Positions 42,563 through 51,598 of a DNA stretch of 64,000 nucleotides are shown piece after piece. The stretch spans positions 62,001 through 126,000 of the forward strand of contig NZ_JAIKXF010000091.1 in NCBI RefSeq assembly GCF_024684275.1, given 5' to 3'. A program made the position numbers and the translations under genes. The notes under the pieces are model-generated. The model had not been told where the DNA came from, ran no database searches, and worked only from the letters and a program-made list of their open reading frames with translations. How positions within the stretch are numbered: the first letter of the stretch is position 1; every line of letters begins with the position of its first letter. Origin of the DNA: Ruminococcus sp. GTDB lineage: Bacteria; Bacillota_A; Clostridia; Oscillospirales; Ruminococcaceae.

Positions 42563-43081
42563 GTCACAGAAGTCCTCAAGCTTGGAAATATGCGGCGCGA
42601 GGGCTTCTTTATATTCAATTGAGCACAAACCGAGACTGCCGCAGCATACTATATCAAGATGACCGTAGAAATGCTCGATAGTACCGATAATACGCTGACA
42701 CTCACCCATGCTCGGACCTGTGCGCAGAGCTATGGCATAGCCTTTTTTACCGCCGCTGAGGCTGGCATGGGGTTCATGGGTATTGCACCAGGGAGTACAT
42801 CTGTCGATGAAGGCTTTGAACTGCCCGGGAATATCAGCCCAATAGGACGGCGAAATACAGACAATAATGTCAGCTGCCTCAAACTCTGCCATAATTCGGT
42901 CAATATCGTCGCTCTGAACACATTCCGCAGTAGAATGACAGCTCCGACAGCCCTTACAGAAACTGAAATTATAATCGTCGATGCATACAGATTTCGCTGA
43001 AAGGCGCTCCGATACGATATGGACTATCTCCGCAGTAGCACCATTTTTCACGGGAGAGCAATTAATGACAAGTGCATTCAT
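42539..43081 (-). CDS. Flavodoxin-fold NAD(P)H-dependent oxidoreductase
   Basis: A 180-aa flavoprotein of the NADPH-dependent FMN reductase / iron-sulfur flavoprotein type. An N-terminal FMN phosphate loop (INCSPVKNGATAEI) is followed by CKGCRSC (about 50), and SPSYWADIPGQFKAFIDR is typical. GGAGG before the ATG at 43081 fixes the start. Its last codons (SPRN) are encoded by the stem of the fba terminator on the other strand. Redox partner unknown. Confidence 0.88.
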   Translation of the reverse strand: MNALVINCSPVKNGATAEIVHIVSERLSAKSVCIDDYNFSFCKGCRSCHSTAECVQSDDIDRIMAEFEAADIIVCISPSYWADIPGQFKAFIDRCTPWCNTHEPHASLSGGKKGYAIALRTGPSMGECQRIIGTIEHFYGHLDIVCCGSLGLCSIEYKEALAPHISKLEDFCDKIKSPRN

Positions 43082-43112
43082 ATCAAAACCTCCAATGTAA
43101 ATAATAAGTCTG

Positions 43113-43141
43113 ATTATAGCATAATTCAGACTGTCTGTCAA
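43113..43141 (-). promoter_or_regulatory. Consensus sigma-A promoter of the flavoprotein gene
   Basis: Perfect TTGACA (43136-43141), 17-nt spacer and perfect TATAAT (43113-43118) on the minus strand. It begins 4 nt past the end of the PglX-like gene. Confidence 0.88.
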
Positions 43142-43144
43142 GCC

Positions 43145-45238
43145 TTATATCAGAGGGTGACGGCGAAAATCATAGGAGGTCTCAAAGCTGTCCCAATCCT
43201 CTCGGCAGAGTGCGGTATTCTCGCTTGTCAAAGCCTCGATCTCAGCGGTATCTTCAGGAAAATCAGGCACAGGCAGCCTTGCAAGATCACCTGGATTCAT
43301 ATTCATTGTAGGGTTGAGAACTCGTGCAAATTCCGCAGCAGCCTTGCTGTTTAAAAGTCCAAGAAGCAGTTTAAGCTGCCGCTCATTATCCGGAAATGCA
43401 CTTGTTCCGGCAACATTGAACATGAAATTTTCATTGAAATACCGAACTGAAAGGGCTCCGCTGGTTATCTGAGACCAGCTGACAGATGGGCGGAAATTAT
43501 AGGCAAGTCCCTGCGGTCTGGAGCGTAGTTTCCCATTTTCGTCTCGGAAATCCTTTATCTCAGAGCCTTCATTTTCCCAATTGATGACAAATTCACGGTT
43601 GCCGTACCATTTTCGATACTCACCGCCCTTATTCAGCAGATACCATTTTTCTTTTTGACTTCCCGAAAATGCGATCTTATCTGATGAAACTTCAAACCAC
43701 CGCCGCAGGAATCGGTCATTATCTCCCGTGATTACTCCCTCACGGACCGGTACCAGCTCGCCGAGGGTAATATAGTCAAAAGCTCGGAACATAGCCTTTC
43801 CGAGCCAATATGCTGCCGGAGCCGAGGGAATAGTGCAGAAATCCTCGGCTGAGGCTTCAAAGCGATAGGAGCTCTTCTCATCACTCAGAGCCTCCTTCAC
43901 CTTTTGAAGCTGATATTCCATGTCTCCCTTAAAATCCGTAAGTCTAAGATATATTCCGTTCTCGCCGTGATGTCCCTGCTGCATGGTGAAGGAACAAAGC
44001 GGTACTGTTGCGTCTTCAAATGCCGAATACTCAAAATGTATCATTGTTTGCAGCGTACAATCACTGTAGATACGTCGGCGGAGCTTTTCATAGGATTGAA
44101 GAAAAAGCCACGTAGTCGGCGTAAGGAAGCCAAAATAACCATTTCCTTCTATCATATCCATACATCTCGCTACAAAAACGGAAAAAAGATCAGCACTGTA
44201 ATCCGCAAAATTCTTCTGCACAAAAGCCGATAATTCGGCGTTCATCGCCGCTTTCCCAAGATATGGCGGATTAGTTGCAATAATGGTGTACTTTTTCCTG
44301 AGAAGCTGAGCGATTATTGCTGCCTTTTTACTTCCTAAGCTCAGCTCATCACCACTCAGGAGTGAGCCTGCGGTATTGCTTATTCCCGAAAAATCATAGA
44401 CCTGCGGCTTAACAAAAGCGCCGTACTTTGCTGCTTTCAGCCGAAGAACGGTCTCAGCCACAGCACAGGCGCGCTCGTCAAGTTCCAGCCCGTAAAGATT
44501 ATGGCTGAGTATCTTCTCAGCCGCAATATTATCCGAATATCCGAGACAACGGTAAAGCTCCATAAGCATATCAAAAGCGTACAGCATCACATTTCCGCTG
44601 CCCATACAGGGATCAATAATTGTTATATCTTCGGGAGAGATTTGCTGTTTTTTTGCCTTTACGTCGCTGAATTCCAGCTCTCCATTATCAATTGCGAAGC
44701 CATGCTCATGCAGATATCTGCCGAGGGTATTCTGAAGCATATACTTCACTACCCACTCGGGTGTAAAAAGCTGCGTTGCCGCCGCAATTTTGTCCGAACT
44801 CAGCCGCTTGCTGTGCTTCAAGCCTACTGCTATCTCGCTTCTATAGGGCTCGTTGAAGTATTGGTGGAGCCTTCCCAATATATCAGGCTCGTCCCATATT
44901 TTCTGCGGAAGCCCTCGGAGCGCCCCTGCCGTTCCACCGTCTGCTAAAAGCAGCGGCGGAACGGGCAGCTCGCCATACAGACTGAATATACCACCATATT
45001 TTTCAGCGAGCTGCCTGCACTTTTCCGCGAAAAGTGCACAGGGGCGCTCCGAGGGCGCAGAACAGAGCTGGACAAATGCCTCTCTGTCCACATAAGCAAC
45101 TGCACATAATCTCATAAAGCCTGAATATACTGACCGCTCATCGCTCTGAGCCAGCAACAATTCACGCTGTTTTGCAGCGAATTTTTTTAGCTGTGAATTC
45201 TCCAAATCTTCACCCCACAATTTCCAAAGGCGGACCAT
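43145..45238 (-). CDS. PglX-like N6-adenine DNA methyltransferase, C-terminally short
   Basis: Adenine-specific methylase with SAM motif DPCMGSGN (about residue 210) and catalytic NPPY (about 325). The LFTPEWVVKYML block, middle recognition-like region and final DWDSFETSYDFRRHPLI match the BREX methylase PglX. Full PglX continues for several hundred residues past that block; here the stop follows it directly, and a promoter starts 4 nt later. No other BREX gene is nearby. An ATG at 45256 lacks a ribosome site; the one at 45238 has AAGG 8 nt upstream and is preferred. Activity, target and whether it is a remnant are unknown. Confidence 0.8.
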   Translation of the reverse strand: MVRLWKLWGEDLENSQLKKFAAKQRELLLAQSDERSVYSGFMRLCAVAYVDREAFVQLCSAPSERPCALFAEKCRQLAEKYGGIFSLYGELPVPPLLLADGGTAGALRGLPQKIWDEPDILGRLHQYFNEPYRSEIAVGLKHSKRLSSDKIAAATQLFTPEWVVKYMLQNTLGRYLHEHGFAIDNGELEFSDVKAKKQQISPEDITIIDPCMGSGNVMLYAFDMLMELYRCLGYSDNIAAEKILSHNLYGLELDERACAVAETVLRLKAAKYGAFVKPQVYDFSGISNTAGSLLSGDELSLGSKKAAIIAQLLRKKYTIIATNPPYLGKAAMNAELSAFVQKNFADYSADLFSVFVARCMDMIEGNGYFGFLTPTTWLFLQSYEKLRRRIYSDCTLQTMIHFEYSAFEDATVPLCSFTMQQGHHGENGIYLRLTDFKGDMEYQLQKVKEALSDEKSSYRFEASAEDFCTIPSAPAAYWLGKAMFRAFDYITLGELVPVREGVITGDNDRFLRRWFEVSSDKIAFSGSQKEKWYLLNKGGEYRKWYGNREFVINWENEGSEIKDFRDENGKLRSRPQGLAYNFRPSVSWSQITSGALSVRYFNENFMFNVAGTSAFPDNERQLKLLLGLLNSKAAAEFARVLNPTMNMNPGDLARLPVPDFPEDTAEIEALTSENTALCREDWDSFETSYDFRRHPLI

Positions 45239-45253
45239 AAAGTCCGCCTTTTT
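45226..45253 (+). terminator. Terminator-like hairpin on the plus strand
   Basis: Stem AAAGGCGGAC/GTCCGCCTTT with a 6-nt loop and T-run reading rightward. On the minus strand it covers the PglX-like start region, just after xylB, where the T-tract is poor. No plus-strand gene needs it. It may partly terminate xylB transcripts or mask the methylase start. Confidence 0.5.
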
Positions 45254-45263
45254 CATTTAATTA

Positions 45264-46787
45264 TTAAAGTGATGCAAGCTTAGCATACTGAGCCTTGAGT
45301 GCAGGATATATCTCTCTGTAGAGCTGATAGTACTTCTCATACTCGGGAACGTTTTCAGCCTGTGGTGCCTGAACCTTATCGGTCTTGATTATAGCTCCGC
45401 AAGCCTCTGATACGCTGCTGTAAATGCCGGCACCTACGCTTGCAAGAATAGCCACGCCAAGTGCAGGACCTTCCTTAGATGCAACCGTCTTAACATTGCA
45501 GTTGTAAAGATCAGCCAGCATACTTCTCCAGAGCGGTGATGAACCGCCGCCGCCGCAAGCCATCATGTCGCTTACGTTTACGTTCATCTCGCGGAACACC
45601 TCAACGCAGTCGCGCAGTGAATAGGTTACGCCCTCCATAACAGCACGGAGCATATCCTTTCTTGTGTGGATAGCTGAAAGTCCAAAGAACACGCCTCTTG
45701 CGTCAGGATCAAGATGAGGAGTTCTCTCGCCCATGAGGTATGGGAGATAAAGAAGTCTGTTTGCGCCTACAGGAACTGTCTCAGCCTGCTTGTCCATGAG
45801 GTAGTACTCATCAACACCCATGAGCTTTGCAGTCTCCTTTTCTGTCATGCAGAAGTTATCTCTGAACCACTTCAGTGAGAGACCTGCGCCCTGTGTAACG
45901 CCCATAACGTGCCATGTATTTGGAACTGCCGCACAGCAGGTATGAACTCTGCCCTTCTTATCGATCGATATATTTGAAGTATGAGCGAATACAACTCCAG
46001 ATGTACCGATAGTTGTGAAAGCCTTTCCGTCCTCGACAACGCCTGTACCGACAGCTGCTGCTGCATTGTCGCCTGCGCCGCCTACTACTATCGTACCCTC
46101 GCATAGTCCAAGTGCCTCAGCCATTTTCTTTGTAAGCGTGCCTGTTACCTCGCAGCTCTCATACACCTTGCCCAGCCAGCTCTTGTCTATCTCAAAGGCG
46201 CTGAGAAGCTCATCAGACCACTTGCGGTTAGGTACGTCAAGGAGCTGCATACCAGAAGCATCTGAAACCTCTGTAGCATACTCGCCTGTAAGGATAAGTC
46301 TGAGGTAGTCCTTAGGAAGAAGGATATGAGCAACCTTTGAATAAACCTCAGGCTCGTTGTTCTTTACCCAGAGTATCTTAGCAGCTGTCCAGCCTGTAAG
46401 AGCCGGGTTTGCTGTAATTTCAACAAGCTTATCTCTGCCTACGATGCGGTTCATTTCCTCTACCTCAGCGGCAGTTCTCTGATCGCACCAGATTATAGAA
46501 CGGCGAAGCACATTGTTCTCCTTGTCAAGCATTACCAGACCGTGCATCTGACCCGAGATACCGATACCCTTCACGTCCTCTTTCTTAACGCCGCTCTTAG
46601 CCATAACAGCCTTGATAGTCTCGACCATTGCATTTGCCCAGTCAGCAGGCTCCTGCTCTGCATAGCCGTTCTTTGGCTGATACATAGGATATTCGATAGT
46701 CTTTGAAGCGATAACGCTACCCTTTTCGTCAAAAAGAACTGTCTTAGTACCGCTTGTACCACAGTCTACACCTATTAAATATGCCAT
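45264..46787 (-). CDS. xylB: Xylulokinase
   Basis: FGGY carbohydrate kinase that phosphorylates D-xylulose to enter the pentose phosphate pathway. N-terminal GVDCGTSGTKTVLFD, central GISGQMHGLV and C-terminal ACGGGGSSPLW match xylulokinases; 507 aa. AAGGAG before the ATG. No xylose isomerase or transporter is adjacent; the PglX-like gene follows after only 7-25 nt. Sugar specificity is inferred from the family. Confidence 0.92.
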   Translation of the reverse strand: MAYLIGVDCGTSGTKTVLFDEKGSVIASKTIEYPMYQPKNGYAEQEPADWANAMVETIKAVMAKSGVKKEDVKGIGISGQMHGLVMLDKENNVLRRSIIWCDQRTAAEVEEMNRIVGRDKLVEITANPALTGWTAAKILWVKNNEPEVYSKVAHILLPKDYLRLILTGEYATEVSDASGMQLLDVPNRKWSDELLSAFEIDKSWLGKVYESCEVTGTLTKKMAEALGLCEGTIVVGGAGDNAAAAVGTGVVEDGKAFTTIGTSGVVFAHTSNISIDKKGRVHTCCAAVPNTWHVMGVTQGAGLSLKWFRDNFCMTEKETAKLMGVDEYYLMDKQAETVPVGANRLLYLPYLMGERTPHLDPDARGVFFGLSAIHTRKDMLRAVMEGVTYSLRDCVEVFREMNVNVSDMMACGGGGSSPLWRSMLADLYNCNVKTVASKEGPALGVAILASVGAGIYSSVSEACGAIIKTDKVQAPQAENVPEYEKYYQLYREIYPALKAQYAKLASL

Positions 46788-46850
46788 AATTTACAACTCC
46801 TTTTGAATATTTTGCAGGCTATCTTACCTGAATTGTTATTCTGTAATTTT

Positions 46851-46879
46851 ATAATATCTTAAATAAGCAATTTTTGCAA
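46851..46879 (-). promoter_or_regulatory. xylB promoter
   Basis: Minus-strand -35 TTGCAA (46874-46879), 17-nt spacer, -10 TATTAT (46851-46856), about 65 nt before the ATG. Confidence 0.65.
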
Positions 46880-46939
46880 GACGTTTTTTGCTCATTTTTT
46901 TACATACTGCGCTTCTTTTGCGGACTTATGCATATACTT

Positions 46940-46988
46940 AAATGAAAACGCCGTGAACTGTCAGTATTCAGATGACCGCTCACAGCGT
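46940..46988 (-). terminator. Terminator of the 47002-48312 gene
   Basis: Imperfect 16-bp stem (46948-46963 with 46973-46988), followed on the minus strand by TTTTCATTT. Confidence 0.7.
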
Positions 46989-47001
46989 CCTTATATTGTT
47001 C

Positions 47002-48312
47002 TTAGTTAAGAAGGTCAACGGACAAACGTCTTGAATCAACGTCATAGTAGTCCTCGAGCTCTGCTACATAATAGCGGAACACTACCTTGTTCTCCGCAGT
47101 TACTACCTCAACGGTAGGCTCTGCGTCCTCTTTTTCCTTGTCCTCTTCTGCAACGACCATTTCAGAGGACGAAAGCAGCATAACATCGCCGCTTTGAGAT
47201 ATTCCAAGATCAGCAAGCTGAGCATCTGTAAGGCTGTTCAGCATTACTGTATGGTTCTTTGCAACATTGAAGTATGTTATTCCGGTAGGCGGATCAACAT
47301 TCAAGTTATTATAAAGCTTGAGTGCCTTTGGCTTGATCTCGTTAAAGTATATCCTCTCGCCGGGCTCTGTTCCGTTCTTCTCCACAACAAGAGGTGAAGG
47401 ATTAGCAATATAGTATCTTCCGTTCGGATCCTTGCCTATGCCGAAGAAGTCAAGCTGCTCCTGATTAAGATTATCCAGCGGAACAGGATCAACATCTGAA
47501 GCGGTAAGTCCTAAAGCGAACTTACGGCTTGCGGAAAGATTTGTGAGCATGAGCTTATTATCGTAGGTATATCCAAGCTTTTTAAGCTCTGCGTCGGTAA
47601 CAGTGACCTCTATCTCGTCGGATATTGAGTTGAGGTGATCGGTTATCTCCTGTCTTTGCTGTGTTTCCCATTTTATCTCTACCTTGCTCTGAACAGGGCG
47701 CTCTATATATACAACGTGCTCCTGATTTTTAAGGGTAAATGTAGCAAAGGTATTCTTGATATCGGCATAATTAGGCTCAACATAAACAGCTGTGCTGCCC
47801 TTTGAGGTATCCTCGGTATTCACCACCCTGTAGCGGTATGTACCCGACGGTGATACACCTGTTTCAACGACCTGCTCCTTTACAGCGGCTACGAAGAAAG
47901 ATGTGAACAGGAAGTAGCCGAGAGCTCCGAATATATAAAGCAGAAGGATTATAGTTGCAAGAGCAGTCTTAACTCCTTCACCTGCGCCCGAGAGCAAAAG
48001 TATGATTATTCCCACGACAATTATGGGGATTATAAGCCCCCACTCGCCAAAGTACAGCAGTACCACGGGAAGCATGGCAGGCAGTATGATGAAGCTGGCT
48101 ATTCGAGTCAGTATCTGATGACGGGTATAAAGCATGATTATCAGTGCCGCAAGAGATACTCCCGAAACCGCAAGGCAGGTGGAAACACGGTCATTGATGT
48201 GCATATCGTAGAATATTGAAAAATAGCAGAGCCTGCATACAAACAGCATATAGACTACGCTGAGCAGGGCAACTACTCGCTTTGTCCAGACATTTGCAAA
48301 AAATTTACTCAT
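47002..48312 (-). CDS. Membrane protein of unknown function with internal repeats
   Basis: A 436-aa protein with five to six membrane helices in the first 145 residues and a 290-aa soluble C-terminal part rich in beta strand and Val/Glu/Asn. The C-terminal part carries three loosely related blocks: AELKKLGYTYDNKLMLTN (about 241), EQLDFFGIGKDPNGRYYIAN (about 285) and AQLADLGISQSGDVMLLSS (about 364). Each has the pattern L..LGI....G...L. GGAGG before the ATG at 48312 sets the start. I do not recognise the family. Confidence 0.75.
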   Translation of the reverse strand: MSKFFANVWTKRVVALLSVVYMLFVCRLCYFSIFYDMHINDRVSTCLAVSGVSLAALIIMLYTRHQILTRIASFIILPAMLPVVLLYFGEWGLIIPIIVVGIIILLLSGAGEGVKTALATIILLLYIFGALGYFLFTSFFVAAVKEQVVETGVSPSGTYRYRVVNTEDTSKGSTAVYVEPNYADIKNTFATFTLKNQEHVVYIERPVQSKVEIKWETQQRQEITDHLNSISDEIEVTVTDAELKKLGYTYDNKLMLTNLSASRKFALGLTASDVDPVPLDNLNQEQLDFFGIGKDPNGRYYIANPSPLVVEKNGTEPGERIYFNEIKPKALKLYNNLNVDPPTGITYFNVAKNHTVMLNSLTDAQLADLGISQSGDVMLLSSSEMVVAEEDKEKEDAEPTVEVVTAENKVVFRYYVAELEDYYDVDSRRLSVDLLN

Positions 48313-48344
48313 TGTTGCCTCCGAAATTTGATCTATATATAAAA

Positions 48345-48396
48345 TGTGCCATAGTCGCACACAGTATATTATATCATTTTCATTCCGATTTTACAA
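48345..48396 (-). promoter_or_regulatory. Promoter with dyad for the 47002-48312 gene
   Basis: Minus-strand -35 TTGTAA (48391-48396), 17-nt spacer, extended -10 TGATATAAT (48368-48373). A TGTGC/GCACA dyad (48345-48349, 48357-48361) lies just past the -10 and could be an operator or leader hairpin. Confidence 0.65.
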
Positions 48397-48431
48397 GGTT
48401 TTTTTGAAATTTTTTCCGAAAAAACTTATGC

Positions 48432-48460
48432 TTTACAAAACTCCGCAAAAATTGTATAAT
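48432..48460 (+). promoter_or_regulatory. vanZ-like gene promoter
   Basis: -35 TTTACA (48432-48437), 17-nt spacer, -10 TATAAT (48455-48460). It is divergent from the neighbouring gene's promoter. Confidence 0.8.
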
Positions 48461-48495
48461 TATATGGCAGAGCAAAATCTGAAAGGATAGGTAAA

Positions 48496-49005
48496 ATGGC
48501 AGTAAAACTCCCGAAACTAAACAAAACACAGGTACTGTTCCTGATATTTACAATAGCGATAATGTGTACTATCTTCTGTCTTTCTCATCAGGACGCGGAA
48601 AGGTCCTCTGATACAAGCAGTTTTCTCACAAAGGTCGCCGTAAAGATACTCTACAGCAATTATGACAGCGAGCCACCGGAAGTTCAAAAGGAATTATGGA
48701 GCAAGGCATCGTTTATAGTAAGAAAGCTGGCTCATTTCAGCATTTATGCCTCATTAGGCTTCTGTGCGTCGGTAACAGCAGGCAGACGCAGGCTTTTTTC
48801 CGCAAAAAGTCTTGGAGTTATCGGCTTTGGCTTTATTTATGCCATGTCCGACGAATTTCACCAGCACTTTATCCCCGGGCGTTCCTGCGAATTACGCGAT
48901 ATGATGATAGATACAGGCGGAGTCACCGTGGGTATGTGTATATCACTGATATTCATGGGGATAATTGCGCTATTTGTCCGTAAGCGCCGCAAAAACAAGG
49001 AGTAA
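48496..49005 (+). CDS. VanZ family membrane protein
   Basis: A 169-aa protein with four membrane helices. The family blocks are visible: LSHQDAERSS after the first helix, RKLAHFSIYASLGF and YAMSDEFHQHFIPGRSCELRDMMIDTGG. VanZ proteins are linked to low-level teicoplanin tolerance in some bacteria, but the molecular role is not settled. Monocistronic. Confidence 0.9.
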   Translation: MAVKLPKLNKTQVLFLIFTIAIMCTIFCLSHQDAERSSDTSSFLTKVAVKILYSNYDSEPPEVQKELWSKASFIVRKLAHFSIYASLGFCASVTAGRRRLFSAKSLGVIGFGFIYAMSDEFHQHFIPGRSCELRDMMIDTGGVTVGMCISLIFMGIIALFVRKRRKNKE

Positions 49006-49035
49006 TAATGTTTTTTTCGGCTAATGCAATAAATC

Positions 49036-49078
49036 TGAAAAATCCCCTGAGAAGCTAAGCTTCTCAGGGGATTTATTA
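49036..49078. terminator. Bidirectional terminator, vanZ / ROK gene
   Basis: A 15-bp perfect stem (49041-49055 with 49059-49073, CCCCTGAGAAGC core) has T-rich flanks on both strands. It serves both convergent genes. Confidence 0.88.
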
Positions 49079-49084
49079 CATACC

Positions 49085-50305
49085 TTACTGCATTCCGCCT
49101 CTTACATAGAAGTTATCCTGAATTATCAGAGCACAGCCGCCGAGGAAATTGTTCTTTCCGTCTAATCTGCTGAGTACTACTCTGTCAGCGATCTCTTCGC
49201 TTACAAGGCGTATCATCTCACGCTTGCAGTAGTCAAACTGCTTCTCGTTGAGCTTGAAATTGTGAAGAACTATCTTCTTTGCAAAATGGCTGATAGCCAG
49301 ATTGTTGATAAGCACTGTGTACTTGGCGATAATATCGTCAACAACGTTCTTTACAGCCTCCTCACCTCTCATAAGAGCCATGAATACGTTATCTGTGTTG
49401 ATAGCGTTCTTGTCGCCCTCTGTGAGCTCATAGAGAACAGGTGTCTTGTCCTTGGAATATATCTCATAGAAAGCATTGAGCATAGCTGTTCTGGAAAGCT
49501 CAGCCTTTACGGAGCCGTTAGGATAGCCCTCATAGGACTTTCCGTTAGGACAAACAATATATCTCTCAATAGTTGAGGTATAGGATACATAATCGGCAGA
49601 AAGCTCGTTCTTGTTGATGATTGCGAGATTGACCTGGTTGCCGTTATGAATGAATGCCTGATTGGTCTGATAGCCGTTGAGAGTTCTGAAATCATTGCTT
49701 GCAAGCGCCATAAGTCCGATAGCATTGCCGCAGTGTATCTCAAAGTTAAGGCCGCCCGACAGCTTATCTATGAAGTTTGTAAAATCGAGAACTCCGTCCT
49801 TATAGAATATCTTGAGCTTGCCCCACATGGAAGGCACAACACCAACGCCCAGTCCAAGTATCTTATCCTTGGTAAGTGCGCTGTTTTCAACCATTTCGTT
49901 GCTGGTCTTGATAATATAATTGATAATATCCTTGCTGGTGGTCCTGTCATCTATGACCATGCTTGCCTTGTCAAGGACCTCGGAATTAAGGTTTGTAAGG
50001 CCTATGCTTACTTCCTTTTCATCAACTGTTGCACCAAGAGCAAAACGGCTGTTTACGTTGATGTCGATGAGAATTTTTCTTCTGCCTTTCTGGAGCTTTT
50101 CTGTGTTTACAGGAGCTTCGCCTATCTCAACGAGCACACCCTCCTCTATCATTTCATTGGTTATGATAGTTACGGCAGCTCTGGTTATTTCGAGAGCGCT
50201 TGCCACATCAACACGTGATATGGGACCTGACTCTCTGATGACTCTGAGAATCTGCATCCTGTTTCTTCTTTTCAGGTCGAGTTTACTGATTCCTCTTTTT
50301 TCCAT
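49085..50305 (-). CDS. ROK family transcriptional regulator, NagC/XylR type
   Basis: A 406-aa repressor-like protein with an N-terminal winged helix (LRVIRESGPISRVDVASALEI) and a ROK domain. The usual ROK zinc motif CxCGxxGC is not visible (the region reads CPNGKSYEGYP), and the sugar-kinase loops look degraded, so sugar phosphorylation is unlikely. The start at 50305 has GGAG 10 nt upstream. It is not adjacent to xylB, so a xylose link is only a possibility. It may control the neighbouring transporter. Confidence 0.87.
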   Translation of the reverse strand: MEKRGISKLDLKRRNRMQILRVIRESGPISRVDVASALEITRAAVTIITNEMIEEGVLVEIGEAPVNTEKLQKGRRKILIDINVNSRFALGATVDEKEVSIGLTNLNSEVLDKASMVIDDRTTSKDIINYIIKTSNEMVENSALTKDKILGLGVGVVPSMWGKLKIFYKDGVLDFTNFIDKLSGGLNFEIHCGNAIGLMALASNDFRTLNGYQTNQAFIHNGNQVNLAIINKNELSADYVSYTSTIERYIVCPNGKSYEGYPNGSVKAELSRTAMLNAFYEIYSKDKTPVLYELTEGDKNAINTDNVFMALMRGEEAVKNVVDDIIAKYTVLINNLAISHFAKKIVLHNFKLNEKQFDYCKREMIRLVSEEIADRVVLSRLDGKNNFLGGCALIIQDNFYVRGGMQ

Positions 50306-50465
50306 ACAACAACAACTCCATTTCTTCAAAATTCAGTGTTTGGAACGAAGTCCACTATGTACAAACTGCATATCCCCGCAGGCCTTTTGAGCAGTCATTT
50401 TCGTTATAACTGCCCGTATAATTTTTTCTTTTTATTGTAAAGTCAATCTCTTTTAACGTAATTAT

Positions 50466-50493
50466 ATTATAACACACTATTATTAAATTTCAA
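50466..50493 (-). promoter_or_regulatory. Probable ROK gene promoter
   Basis: Minus-strand -35 TTGAAA (50488-50493), 16-nt spacer, -10 TATAAT (50466-50471), in a very AT-rich 235-bp gap. Confidence 0.5.
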
Positions 50494-50540
50494 ACATTTT
50501 AGGGCAAAATTTTATAAAATCAGCGTTTTGGCCAAAGTAC

Positions 50541-51470
50541 TTATAGTATTTTTGTTAAATATTCCGTAGCTTTAACTACAAGTGGTAAAGTAACAACAGA
50601 GAGTATAGTTCCGGCCGTAAAAATCTCAGAAGCATACACTGAATTTCGTCCGTATCTTATACTGAGGAGAGTACACATTGCCGCAGGAGGAGCTGCCGAA
50701 GCAATGAGGATCGTCATGCGTACCTTTTCTTCTATGCCGCCGAGCAGCACAAGCGGAACCGCTATCAGTACAGGGATCATCAGCAGCTTTAGCAGGCAGA
50801 CATAGTATATCCTGTAGTTTTTCAGCATTTTCGGGATATTTGTGCCTGCAATGGTAACTCCGGATACTATCATCGCCATAGGAGTATTCAGCTCCTTGAT
50901 AAAGCCGAGGGAATCTGCCAGTGCCGAGGGGAGCTTGATTTGCAGGAAAAATGTGATAAGTCCGAGGACTATCGCTATTATCGTAGGCGAATAGAACACC
51001 TTTATCACCTGCTTGAAGTCCTTTTGTCCTGAAATAAGGATAACTCCGTGAGTCCACACTACAAGATTGAACACAGTTATAAAGGCTGTCAGGTAGAATA
51101 CTCCCTCCTCGTGGTAGATAGCGTCCACAAGGGGGATACCCATGAAGCCGCAGTTTGAATACACCGCCGAAAAGCGCTCTATCTCCGTTTCTCTGCCCTG
51201 CTTTCCGCGGACAAGTCCGTATGAAAGCAGTATCACCGCACCAAGCGCTGCCGCGGATATAACAAATGTAAGCAGCAGGTTTTTCACGAGCTCTGCGCGG
51301 TATTCCGTCTGATATGACATAAAGATCACAGCAGGGTTGACTACCTGCAATACGAATTTTGACAGGTCTTTATTTGAAGCCTCACTTATGAGCCTCGTCT
51401 TTGCACAGATAACACCTACTCCGATTAGTATGAGCATTATCACTGTCTTATACAATATGGTTGAAGCCAT
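50541..51470 (-). CDS. AEC family transporter (auxin efflux carrier-like)
   Basis: A 310-aa polytopic protein with ten hydrophobic segments in two halves. The NPAVIF and SNCGFMGIPLV stretches are typical of the AEC family, which exports or imports organic acids such as malate or malonate in bacteria. Start codons GTG-ATG-ATG are clustered; the last ATG (51470) has the best spacing to GGAG. The substrate cannot be told. Confidence 0.9.
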   Translation of the reverse strand: MASTILYKTVIMLILIGVGVICAKTRLISEASNKDLSKFVLQVVNPAVIFMSYQTEYRAELVKNLLLTFVISAAALGAVILLSYGLVRGKQGRETEIERFSAVYSNCGFMGIPLVDAIYHEEGVFYLTAFITVFNLVVWTHGVILISGQKDFKQVIKVFYSPTIIAIVLGLITFFLQIKLPSALADSLGFIKELNTPMAMIVSGVTIAGTNIPKMLKNYRIYYVCLLKLLMIPVLIAVPLVLLGGIEEKVRMTILIASAAPPAAMCTLLSIRYGRNSVYASEIFTAGTILSVVTLPLVVKATEYLTKIL

Positions 51471-51528
51471 CATCACTCCATCTTTCTATACATTATCTCT
51501 TAATCAACTTCTGAACAGTAACCAAATT

Positions 51529-51557
51529 ATTTTACCATATATTGCGGAAATAGTCAA
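51529..51557 (-). promoter_or_regulatory. AEC transporter promoter
   Basis: Minus-strand -35 TTGACT (51552-51557), 17-nt spacer, -10 TAAAAT (51529-51534). The -35 abuts the T-run of the preceding terminator. Confidence 0.75.
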
Positions 51558-51593
51558 TAAAAAATCCGAAGCACATTTGCTCCGGATTTTTAT
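51558..51593 (-). terminator. Terminator of zinc-ribbon gene 1
   Basis: AAAATCCGAAGCA/TGCTCCGGATTTT stem with one mismatch, followed on the minus strand by a T-run. Similar in sequence to the terminator at 52288. Confidence 0.8.
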
Positions 51594-51598
51594 TGATA

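Noticed and set aside
43145..45256. Frameshifted full-length PglX
   Set aside because: The sequence after the stop is a consensus promoter and the flavoprotein gene; no PglX C-terminal residues are seen in any frame there.
45264..50305. xylB and the ROK gene as a xylose operon with its repressor
   Set aside because: They are 2.3 kb apart with two unrelated genes and a strong terminator between, and no xylA or transporter is present.
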